From: CAZGUG01 sp964625335
GTDB lineage: Bacteria > Bacillota > Clostridia > Ch29
NCBI GenBank assembly: GCA_964625335.1
Contig: CAZVBE010000025.1
Span: forward strand, 1-28,031
Direction: 5' to 3'
DNA: 28,031 nucleotides
The notes under the pieces were generated by a model. It searched no databases, had not been told where the DNA came from, and saw only the letters and a list, made by a program, of their open reading frames with translations. Below, piece after piece: positions 16,615 through 22,604 of the stretch; the first letter of the stretch is position 1; every line of letters starts with the position of its first letter. Position numbers and translations under genes: made by a program.

Positions 16615-16627
16615 CTGACCCGGTCAG
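16615..16627 (+). promoter_or_regulatory. Dyad CTGACC-C-GGTCAG in the birA leader
   Basis: A perfect 6+1+6 inverted repeat. It is nested inside a weaker outer pairing, CCTGC (16604-16608) with GCAGG (16628-16632), so the RNA could form a longer hairpin. Operator or leader structure; the sequence does not decide which. Confidence 0.4.
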
Positions 16628-16656
16628 GCAGGACAGGATAAGACAGGGTACGTTTC

Positions 16657-16692
16657 TTGTTTTGTCGTATTTTAAGGGCAGTTAACAAAACA
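16657..16692 (+). promoter_or_regulatory. Possible BirA-type operator before birA
   Basis: AGTTAACAA (16680-16688) matches the biotin operator half-site GGTTAACAA at eight of nine positions. Fourteen bases upstream lies TTGTTTTGT (16657-16665), which matches the opposite half-site TTGTTAACC in its first five bases. Independently, TGTTTTGT (16658-16665) and ACAAAACA (16685-16692) are a perfect 8-bp inverted repeat. The position just before the birA ribosome binding site suggests autoregulation; the second half-site is weak. Confidence 0.35.
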
Positions 16693-16705
16693 GGAGGGTT
16701 GTTCT

Positions 16706-17686
16706 TTGAAGGGAAAAATACTTAAGCAACTTATTGAGAACAAAAACAAATATATTTCGGGCCAGTATCTGAGCCAAAGTTTAGATATCAGCAGAACGGC
16801 TGTCTGGAAGTATGTAAACGCCTTGAAGAAACAGGGATATGAGATAGAGGGGGTACCCAACAAAGGATACAGGCTTGTGAGTTCCCCTGATATTCTTACC
16901 CAGGAGGAAATATCCCCCCTGCTTACAACCTCCATAATGGGATGCAGGATAATCCACAGGGATACTTTGGCGTCTACAAGCATTTTGGCCAAGGAGATAG
17001 CCTCACAACAAAAAGAGGGTACCGTTGTGATTGCTGAGGAGCAGTCCGGGGGAAGGGGGAGGCTTGGGAGACAGTGGTTTTCTCCCCGGGGTGGAGGCAT
17101 CTTTGTGTCAATAATACTCAAGCCTGAAATAAGGCCTGATAAAGCCTACCAGATAACTCAGGTGGCTGCGGTGGCTGCTGTAAAAGCCATAGAGGATATT
17201 ACCGGCTTGGCTGCCGGCATAAAATGGCCCAACGACATTATTGTAAATGGAAAAAAGGTATGTGGAATACTTACCGAGATGAACGCCGAAGCGGATATTA
17301 TAAACCATATTGTTCTGAGCATGGGGCTTAACGTTAACGCAGGGGCAGAGGACGTGCCCCGGGATATCAAGGATAAAGCTGCTTTCCTAAGCACCGAATG
17401 CGGTTGTTTTATTTCAAGGAGACAGCTAATGGCAGTTTTGCTCGAGAAAACAGAGATTGAATACATAAAATTCCTTAAAAATGGTTTTAAGGCTACTGTG
17501 GGAGATTGCAGGAAGTATTCGTTATCATTGGGGCGCGAGGTCCGGGTGACACAAATAGACAGAGTCCTTAGGGGAAGAGCGGTTGACATAACCGAAGAGG
17601 GAATTTTGCTGCTAGAGACCGGCAGCGGCACGGTGGAGGTTATATCGGGAGATGTTTCGGTCAGAGGGATAGACGGATACCTGTAG
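16706..17686 (+). CDS. birA: Bifunctional biotin-protein ligase / biotin operon repressor
   Basis: 326 residues. An N-terminal winged helix-turn-helix (about 15-60, YLSQSLDISRTAVWKYVNAL) makes this the regulatory type of biotin ligase. The catalytic domain has the biotinyl-AMP loop GGRGRLGR (115-122) and KWPND (173-177), and the C-terminal beta domain follows. It makes biotinyl-AMP and attaches biotin to carrier proteins; here the obvious client is MmdC, whose operon ends just upstream. The start is a TTG with CAGGAGGG upstream. Next come coaX and dusB, with no clear terminator between birA and coaX. Confidence 0.95.
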   Translation: MKGKILKQLIENKNKYISGQYLSQSLDISRTAVWKYVNALKKQGYEIEGVPNKGYRLVSSPDILTQEEISPLLTTSIMGCRIIHRDTLASTSILAKEIASQQKEGTVVIAEEQSGGRGRLGRQWFSPRGGGIFVSIILKPEIRPDKAYQITQVAAVAAVKAIEDITGLAAGIKWPNDIIVNGKKVCGILTEMNAEADIINHIVLSMGLNVNAGAEDVPRDIKDKAAFLSTECGCFISRRQLMAVLLEKTEIEYIKFLKNGFKATVGDCRKYSLSLGREVRVTQIDRVLRGRAVDITEEGILLLETGSGTVEVISGDVSVRGIDGYL

Positions 17687-17721
17687 ATATTGAAACCTGG
17701 CTTCCTGGGTGTTAGAATCGA

Positions 17722-17736
17722 TTAGTAAAATACTAA
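17722..17736 (+). promoter_or_regulatory. Dyad TTAGTA-AAA-TACTAA before coaX
   Basis: A perfect 6+3+6 inverted repeat, 18 bases before the coaX start codon. An additional GTTAG/CTAAC pairing (17711-17715 and 17733-17737) shares its right arm. It could be an operator or a translational hairpin; no -10/-35 pair is obvious beside it. Confidence 0.35.
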
Positions 17737-17754
17737 CAATAAGCGGGTGATATT

Positions 17755-18525
17755 GTGATACTGGTTTTGGATGCGGGCAATACCAACATTGTGCTGGGCG
17801 TTTTTAATAATAACAGATTGATAACCAATTGGAGGATTTCGACTGATAAGAGCAAATCGTCGGATGAATACGGTATGATTATCAATCAACTGTTCAGGTA
17901 TGAAGGGCTTGAAATGCAGGAAATGGAGACGGTGGTGATATCATCGGTGGTTCCTCCCATTATGCATTCCCTCCAGCGGGCAATTAGCAAATACTGCAGG
18001 ATTGATCCCCTGGTCGTGGGACCCGGTGTAAAAACGGGCATAGATATTAAGTACGACAATCCAAAGGAAGTGGGAGCGGACAGAATAGTGAATGCAGTCG
18101 GGGCCATCCACAAGTACGGGGGGCCGGTCATCCTGGTGGACTTCGGTACGGCAACCACCTTTTGCGCCGTAAGCGAAAAAGCCGAATATCTTGGCGGAGC
18201 AATAGCTCCGGGTATAATAATTTCCAGCGATGCTTTGTTTCAGAGGGCAGCTAAACTGCCCAGGGTAGAGCTTGTAAAGCCGGAAAGATACGTGGGCAAG
18301 AATACCGTAAGCAGCATACAATCGGGCATTGTACACGGATATGTCGGTCTTGTGGAGCACATAGTAAACAATATAAAGAAGGAATTAGACTGGAACAATG
18401 CCAGGGTAATAGCCACCGGGGGATTGGCAAGATTAATTGCCGGGCAGTCCGGGGCTATTGATACAGTGGACAGTCTGCTTACCCTGGATGGCCTCAATGC
18501 TATTTATCAGATGAACAGGAAATAG
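17755..18525 (+). CDS. coaX: Type III pantothenate kinase
   Basis: First step of coenzyme A synthesis, phosphorylating pantothenate with ATP. 256 residues of the ASKHA fold: phosphate-1 motif DAGNTN (6-11), VDFGTATTFC in the middle, GGAIAPG, and ATGGLARLI near the C terminus. The GTG start follows GCGGGTGATATT. coaX after ftsH and before dusB is the order also seen in B. subtilis. A CoA-synthesis gene suits a neighbourhood rich in acyl-CoA enzymes but is probably simply conserved here. Confidence 0.96.
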   Translation: MILVLDAGNTNIVLGVFNNNRLITNWRISTDKSKSSDEYGMIINQLFRYEGLEMQEMETVVISSVVPPIMHSLQRAISKYCRIDPLVVGPGVKTGIDIKYDNPKEVGADRIVNAVGAIHKYGGPVILVDFGTATTFCAVSEKAEYLGGAIAPGIIISSDALFQRAAKLPRVELVKPERYVGKNTVSSIQSGIVHGYVGLVEHIVNNIKKELDWNNARVIATGGLARLIAGQSGAIDTVDSLLTLDGLNAIYQMNRK

Positions 18526-18548
18526 ATTTGGCAGGGAGATGAAAGCTG

Positions 18549-19523
18549 TTGGAAATTGGCAACCTTAAGCTTGACAACAATGTTTTGTTAGCTCCAATGG
18601 CCGGTATAACCGACAGGCCTTTTCGCATTCTATGCAAGGAGCAGGGCTGCGGCTTAACCTATACCGAGATGGTGAGTGCCAGAGGGCTGTATTATGATAA
18701 CACAAGAACAGAAAGTCTTTTATACATAAAACATAATGACAGGCCTACGGCGGTTCAGTTGTTCGGTTCGGATGCCGGGTTGATGGCAGAGCAGGCGGCA
18801 AGGTTGTGTGAGAACGGGGCAGATATTATTGATATAAATATGGGGTGCCCGACGCCTAAAATAGTAAAAAACGGTGATGGTGCCGCCCTTATGCGAAACC
18901 CCAGATTGGTTGCAGAAATAGTGAAAAGGGTGTCACTGGCAATAAACGTACCCCTCACTGTGAAAATCAGAAAGGGCTGGGATAAAAACAGCGTAAATGC
19001 ATTAGAAATTGCCCGTATTGTCCAGGAAAACGGTGCCGCTGCCATTGCAGTGCACGGGAGGACAAGGGAGCAGTTCTACAGTGGGACTGCCGATTGGGAC
19101 ATGATAGCCCAAATCAAGAAAAGCCTTAGCATTCCTGTGATTGGAAACGGTGATATTTTCAGCCCGGAGGATGCAGCCCGCATGTTGATTAAAACCGGGT
19201 GTGATGCTGTGATGATAGGACGGGGGGCCAGGGGAAACCCGTGGATATTCAAAAGGAGCCTTAAGCTTATTCACGAAGGGATATACGTTGAGCCTCCGGA
19301 TATCCATGAGGTGATTAGAACCATAGAGAAACATACCGACCTAATGATAGACCAAAAGGGGGAAATACGGGCGTTAAAGGAGATGAGAAAGCATGCCGGA
19401 TGGTATCTGAAGGGTTTCTGGAATGCTTGTCTTGTAAGGAATGAGGTGAATAAAGCACAAACGCGGGAACAGCTTTTTCAGGCACTTAAGGACTATGAGG
19501 GGCAAATAGAGGAGCATCTGTAG
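18549..19523 (+). CDS. dusB: tRNA-dihydrouridine synthase (DusB type)
   Basis: FMN- and NADPH-dependent reduction of uridines in the tRNA D loop. 324 residues: PMAGITDRPFR at the N terminus, the catalytic cysteine in NMGCPTPK (Cys100), LTVKIRKGW and VHGRTREQFYSG for FMN and tRNA binding, and a C-terminal helical domain. The start is TTG 18549 with GGGAGATGAAAG upstream. It is the third gene of the birA-coaX-dusB series. In Bacillus the dusB gene lies next to lysS; here about 6.7 kb of other genes separate them. Confidence 0.95.
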   Translation: MEIGNLKLDNNVLLAPMAGITDRPFRILCKEQGCGLTYTEMVSARGLYYDNTRTESLLYIKHNDRPTAVQLFGSDAGLMAEQAARLCENGADIIDINMGCPTPKIVKNGDGAALMRNPRLVAEIVKRVSLAINVPLTVKIRKGWDKNSVNALEIARIVQENGAAAIAVHGRTREQFYSGTADWDMIAQIKKSLSIPVIGNGDIFSPEDAARMLIKTGCDAVMIGRGARGNPWIFKRSLKLIHEGIYVEPPDIHEVIRTIEKHTDLMIDQKGEIRALKEMRKHAGWYLKGFWNACLVRNEVNKAQTREQLFQALKDYEGQIEEHL

Positions 19524-19540
19524 AAGGTGTTCTTTTTTTT
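19510..19540 (+). terminator. Terminator overlapping the dusB stop codon
   Basis: AGGAGCATCT (19510-19519) pairs with AGGTGTTCTT (19525-19534), ten pairs including three G-T, with loop GTAGA and then six more T. The dusB stop codon (19521-19523) lies in the loop. Confidence 0.75.
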
Positions 19541-19549
19541 ATGTGATTA

Positions 19550-19578
19550 TTGAAATATTTCGTGAAAGGTTGTAAAAT
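19550..19578 (+). promoter_or_regulatory. Sigma-A promoter of the regulator/reductase unit
   Basis: TTGAAA (19550-19555), a 17-base spacer and TAAAAT (19573-19578). It lies directly after the dusB terminator and predicts transcription starting near 19585, on the first bases of a 16-bp palindrome. Confidence 0.75.
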
Positions 19579-19583
19579 GATAT

Positions 19584-19599
19584 TGCACAATATTGTGCA
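19584..19599 (+). promoter_or_regulatory. 16-bp perfect palindrome at the predicted transcription start
   Basis: TGCACAAT joined to ATTGTGCA without a gap. Its position, five bases after the -10, is that of a repressor operator. The first gene downstream encodes a helix-turn-helix protein, so autorepression is the simplest reading. I do not recognise the site as a known regulator's consensus. Confidence 0.65.
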
Positions 19600-19609
19600 C
19601 ATAATTTTT

Positions 19610-19754
19610 CTGCTTTAGGGAATAATCGCCTCTGTAAGCAGTGGCCCATGATTCAAAAGATATGGGGATATTTCACGCGTTTTCCCGTGAGGATTAATGG
19701 AATAACCGCGTTAGCAGCGGGATGTCCCCATTTCTAAAAAAGGGGGTTAGCTGT
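19610..19754 (+). promoter_or_regulatory. Structured 5' leader, possible translational switch
   Basis: CTGCTT (19610-19615) pairs with AAGCAG (19636-19641). Then a three-way junction is possible: closing stem 19662-19671 with 19722-19731 (10 pairs, one G-T), second stem TCACG/CGTGA (19673-19677 with 19686-19690), third stem CCGC/GCGG (19706-19709 with 19717-19720). The CCCC of the closing stem (19726-19729) could instead pair with the GGGG of the ribosome binding site (about 19742-19745). The two states exclude each other, as in translational riboswitches. I could not match it to a known class. Confidence 0.5.
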
Positions 19755-20297
19755 ATGAATATAATAAGGGTTGGCAGTAAATCCATCAATAAGGATAAGC
19801 TCTATCAGATCATAGATGAAATAATGGATTTGAGGAGCGAGGGAGTATCCCAGCAGGACATAGCAGAAAGGCTTGGCACCGACAGGAGTTTTGTATCCCG
19901 TCTGGAGAGCCTGGGGGAAGTCAGAAAGGGCGACAGGATAGCCTTTATTGCCTTTCCGGTAAAGAACAAACAACAGATAATTGAACTGCTAAACCGTTAC
20001 GGTGTGAACTTTCATTTGATAATGACTGAAGAGGAGAGATTATCCTTAGTCGGTGACAGCAGCGGCACCGAGCTTCTGAATTTCATCATGGACTGGATAG
20101 TTAAAGCGCGGCAGTGCGATACGGTGGTGGTCTTTGCGTCGGATAAAAGGAGCCGGCTGATCGAAGCCCTTGTGGACTGCCAGGTTATCAAAAGACATAT
20201 CGGGAAATCTCCGATAACCCGGGACATTTATATACCCCCACAGGATATAACGGAAATTTTGGAAGCCTTACAACAAACCAGGGAGGGTCAAAGATGA
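19755..20297 (+). CDS. Helix-turn-helix transcriptional regulator with unknown C-terminal domain
   Basis: 180 residues. A helix-turn-helix of the XRE/sigma-70 region 4 style lies near 30-54 (GVSQQDIAERLGTDRSFVSRL). The rest, beginning GDRIAFIAFPVKNKQQI (59-75), has alternating strands and helices suggestive of a small alpha/beta sensor domain that I do not recognise. I chose ATG 19755 because it follows AAAAGGGGG; an upstream ATG at 19722 in the same frame lies inside the leader stem. The gene overlaps the next one by four bases (ATGA), so they are translationally coupled. Likely function: local control of this unit through the palindrome upstream, possibly in response to a metabolite of the two enzymes; this is inference. 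Confidence 0.82.
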   Translation: MNIIRVGSKSINKDKLYQIIDEIMDLRSEGVSQQDIAERLGTDRSFVSRLESLGEVRKGDRIAFIAFPVKNKQQIIELLNRYGVNFHLIMTEEERLSLVGDSSGTELLNFIMDWIVKARQCDTVVVFASDKRSRLIEALVDCQVIKRHIGKSPITRDIYIPPQDITEILEALQQTREGQR

Positions 20298-21223
20298 AGA
20301 AAATACTCAGCGTGAGCATAGGGTCCTCCACCCGGGACCACAGGGTTGAGACCAGCATTATGGGACAGGACTTCATCCTTGAGAGAAGGGGAACGGATGG
20401 GGATATTCAAAAGGCTGCCAGTCTCATTAAAGAGTATGACGGCAAAGTTGATGCCTTCGGGATGGGAGGTATTGACCTGTACATACACGGAGGGAACAAG
20501 CGATATACAATCAAAGACGCAATGCCGCTGAAGGAAGCGGCGGCAACAACACCAATTGTTGACGGGTCCGGACTTAAGAATACCCTGGAAAGAAACGTAA
20601 TAAGGCATATCGATGAAAATAATGTCATACACCTTGAAGGGAAGAAGGTCCTGATGGTATCGGCCATGGACCGGTTTGGTATGGCCGAGGCCTTCGAAGA
20701 AGCAGGTGCTTTGGTGGCATGTGGGGATTTAATCTTTGCTTTGGGAATACCCAAGCAGATTAACTCGCTGCGCCTTTTGCACAGGATAGCCCGTGTCATT
20801 GCGCCTGTTGCATGTCGCCTGCCCTTTCAAATTCTGTATCCGACCGGTAAGAGCCAGGAGATCTCAAACAATAAATATGAATCCTATTATCAGAATGCGG
20901 ATATTATTGCCGGAGATTTTCTATACATAAAAAAATACCTTCCCGCTTCATTAAAGGGTAAAGTAATAATAACCAATACGGTGACTTCAAAGGACATAGA
21001 GCTTCTGGCTGAAACAGGAGTGACCACCCTTATTACCACAACGCCCGAGTACAGCGGAAGGTCCTTTGGAACCAATGTAATGGAAGCAATAATCGTTGCA
21101 CTTGCGGGTAAGGGAAAACAGGAACTTACTCCGGTGGAATACAATAGTTTCCTTAAACGTATGGGTATCAAACCAAGAATAGAACGTCTGAACAATAATG
21201 CAATTATAGGAGGTAGCAGTTAG
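20294..21223 (+). CDS. Conserved protein of unknown function between the regulator and the reductase
   Basis: 309 residues, soluble. I recall relatives in Firmicutes labelled quinate 5-dehydrogenase, but I see no dinucleotide-binding GxGxxG or shikimate-dehydrogenase motif to support that. Distinctive segments are SIGSSTRDHR (8-17), GMGGIDLY (56-63), VDGSGLKNTLER (89-100), SAMDRFGMAEAFEEAGA (123-139), GDLIFALGIP (144-153) and TTTPEYSGRSFGTNVMEA (248-265). The glycine-rich and Asp-containing turns suggest a nucleotide- or phosphate-binding alpha/beta enzyme. It is coupled to the regulator by a 4-base overlap and lies one base before the reductase-like gene, so it is probably a functional partner of that protein. 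Confidence 0.8.
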   Translation: MKKILSVSIGSSTRDHRVETSIMGQDFILERRGTDGDIQKAASLIKEYDGKVDAFGMGGIDLYIHGGNKRYTIKDAMPLKEAAATTPIVDGSGLKNTLERNVIRHIDENNVIHLEGKKVLMVSAMDRFGMAEAFEEAGALVACGDLIFALGIPKQINSLRLLHRIARVIAPVACRLPFQILYPTGKSQEISNNKYESYYQNADIIAGDFLYIKKYLPASLKGKVIITNTVTSKDIELLAETGVTTLITTTPEYSGRSFGTNVMEAIIVALAGKGKQELTPVEYNSFLKRMGIKPRIERLNNNAIIGGSS

Positions 21224-21224
21224 A

Positions 21225-22298
21225 ATGGGGAAGTTTGGCTTTATTATTCACCCTCTATGCATCAGTGATTTCAGCAGGAAGTTTGCATTTGCAGAAAAAC
21301 TGCCGGACGGATTTATTAAAAAAGTGATGGGAAAATTGCCCCCCATAAAAGCGGCTCATATCACCGGAATAGAATCCCCAAAAGGAAAGGCAGAGGGATA
21401 TTTCATAGCTGTTCCGCTTTTGCCTGAACAGATGCTTGGACTGCCTACGGAGCTGGTTGAGAGGAAAATACTAAAGGCTTGCAGGATGGCACAAGGATTA
21501 GGTGCGCAAATAGTAGGATTAGGAGCCTTTACGTCTGTGGTTGGCGATAAGGGGCTCTCGATAGCTCAAAAGCTGGATATACCCCTTACAACAGGCAACT
21601 CTTATACCGTTGCAACTGCGCTGGAAGCAGTCAGGCAGGCTTGCAAAGCCACCGGAAGAACCCTGGGGGACCTGGAAATTGTAATAATAGGGGCCAACGG
21701 TTCAATAGGAAGCACCTGCGCAAAAATACTTGCGAGGGAAGCCAAATATATGACCCTTGTATCCAGGGATATTGAGAGATTGGAGAAATTGGCCGAAGGG
21801 ATAATGCGTGAGACGGGCCTGGCGGTACATACCACCAACATGTCAAAGGGTCCTTTGAAGAGGGCAGACATAGTGATAACCGTCAGTAGCTCGGTGGATA
21901 CCATTATTCGGCCAGAACACCTCAAGAGGGGAGCTATAGTCTGCGATGTAGCAAGGCCCAGGGATGTATCGGCGCAGGTGGCGCAAAAAAGAAAAGATGT
22001 TGTAATAATTGAGGGCGGTATAGTGAAAATTCCCGGCCGGCCAAATCTTAAGTTTGATTTTGGCCTCCCGCCCGGGATGTGTTATGCCTGCATGGCGGAG
22101 ACTATGATATTGGCAATGGAGAGCAGGTTTGAGAACTATTCCATAGGCAGCAGGCTTGAATTGGAAAAGGTAAATGAAATATCACAGTTGGCCAGGAAAC
22201 ACGATTTCCGGCTTGCGGGTTTTAGGGGTACCGAGGGGTTTGTAGACTATGAAAAGATTGGGAAGAATGCGGAAAGATATAAGTCACAGGTACGGTAG
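21225..22298 (+). CDS. Acyl-ACP-reductase-like / shikimate-dehydrogenase-like NAD(P)-dependent enzyme
   Basis: 357 residues. It resembles cyanobacterial long-chain acyl-ACP reductase (AAR, about 340 residues) along most of its length. GLGAFTSVV (98-106) and LTTGNSYT (121-128) match AAR's ALGGFSS and TTGNTHT. The Rossmann loop GANGSIG (156-162) matches GATGDIG. MCYACMAETMILAME matches AAR's LFACFAESMLLEFE, and ARKHDFRLAGF matches VKHGFRPL. Cys289 aligns with the cysteine that forms the acyl-enzyme in AAR (Cys294 in Synechococcus elongatus). The likely reaction is NADPH reduction of an acyl thioester to an aldehyde; the natural acyl donor is unknown. Ribosome binding site ATAGGAGG. It is the last gene before a terminator. 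Confidence 0.82.
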   Translation: MGKFGFIIHPLCISDFSRKFAFAEKLPDGFIKKVMGKLPPIKAAHITGIESPKGKAEGYFIAVPLLPEQMLGLPTELVERKILKACRMAQGLGAQIVGLGAFTSVVGDKGLSIAQKLDIPLTTGNSYTVATALEAVRQACKATGRTLGDLEIVIIGANGSIGSTCAKILAREAKYMTLVSRDIERLEKLAEGIMRETGLAVHTTNMSKGPLKRADIVITVSSSVDTIIRPEHLKRGAIVCDVARPRDVSAQVAQKRKDVVIIEGGIVKIPGRPNLKFDFGLPPGMCYACMAETMILAMESRFENYSIGSRLELEKVNEISQLARKHDFRLAGFRGTEGFVDYEKIGKNAERYKSQVR

Positions 22299-22323
22299 GC
22301 ATTAAATACCGATAATACATAGA

Positions 22324-22356
22324 CAAAAGCGGTCATCCGGAGGAAGGCCGCTTTTG
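22324..22356 (+). terminator. Terminator after the reductase gene
   Basis: CAAAAGCGG (22324-22332) pairs perfectly with CCGCTTTTG (22348-22356). The T run is only the four T inside the stem, so termination may be partial, or bidirectional because the opposite arm supplies A/T too. Confidence 0.75.
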
Positions 22357-22374
22357 ACATGTGGGTATTAGGGC

Positions 22375-22394
22375 AAAGCTGCCGAAAGCTGCCG
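22375..22394 (+). repeat. Perfect tandem 10-bp repeat (AAAGCTGCCG x2)
   Basis: Two head-to-tail copies at 22375-22384 and 22385-22394, just upstream of the probable ptb promoter. One helical turn apart, the copies present identical faces, as expected for a direct-repeat binding site. It could also be chance slippage. Confidence 0.6.
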
Positions 22395-22400
22395 GGATTC

Positions 22401-22429
22401 TGGACAAATTGCTTATAGTGTGTTAAATA
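22401..22429 (+). promoter_or_regulatory. Probable promoter for ptb-buk
   Basis: TGGACA (22401-22406), a 17-base spacer and TAAATA (22424-22429). The -35 is good and the -10 is poor. It would start transcription near 22436, just before a series of RNA hairpins. Confidence 0.4.
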
Positions 22430-22443
22430 TATGAACGTAGGCC

Positions 22444-22571
22444 GGGGCAAGTGAAAGTCATTGCTGCCCTGGAAGCGGCTTTAACCTGCATCTAATCCGG
22501 CATTAATAATGGTATGAATTTTGCATTTATTTTAGTACAGGCGGAGCAGCTGCAATGCTGTCGCCGGATTA
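22444..22571 (+). promoter_or_regulatory. Structured 5' leader of ptb
   Basis: The 306 bases between the reductase gene and ptb hold no gene. Besides the terminator, tandem repeat and promoter there are RNA structures: a hairpin at 22444-22470 (GGGGCA with TGCCCT), a perfect 9-bp long-range stem TAATCCGGC (22493-22501) with GCCGGATTA (22563-22571), and a hairpin GGCG-AGCA/TGCT-CGCC (22540-22565). The last two share bases 22563-22565 and cannot form together, which is how attenuators and riboswitches work. No known class was recognised. Confidence 0.45.
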
Positions 22572-22604
22572 CTGCTTCAGGGAATGAAAAGTGAGGTGAG
22601 ACCT

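Noticed and set aside
19690..19735. T-box-like sequence (TGG...ACCGCG...GTCCCC) in the regulator leader
   Set aside because: Extra bases separate TGGA from ACCGCG, no specifier stem or AGTA motif is visible upstream, no T-run terminator follows, and the downstream genes are not aminoacyl-tRNA or amino acid genes.
22375..22394. Possible start of a CRISPR-like repeat array
   Set aside because: Only two 10-bp copies without spacers; no array.
22399..22415. Sigma-54-like elements GG...TTGC before ptb
   Set aside because: The GG and GC are only seven bases apart instead of ten, and no enhancer-binding regulator gene is nearby.
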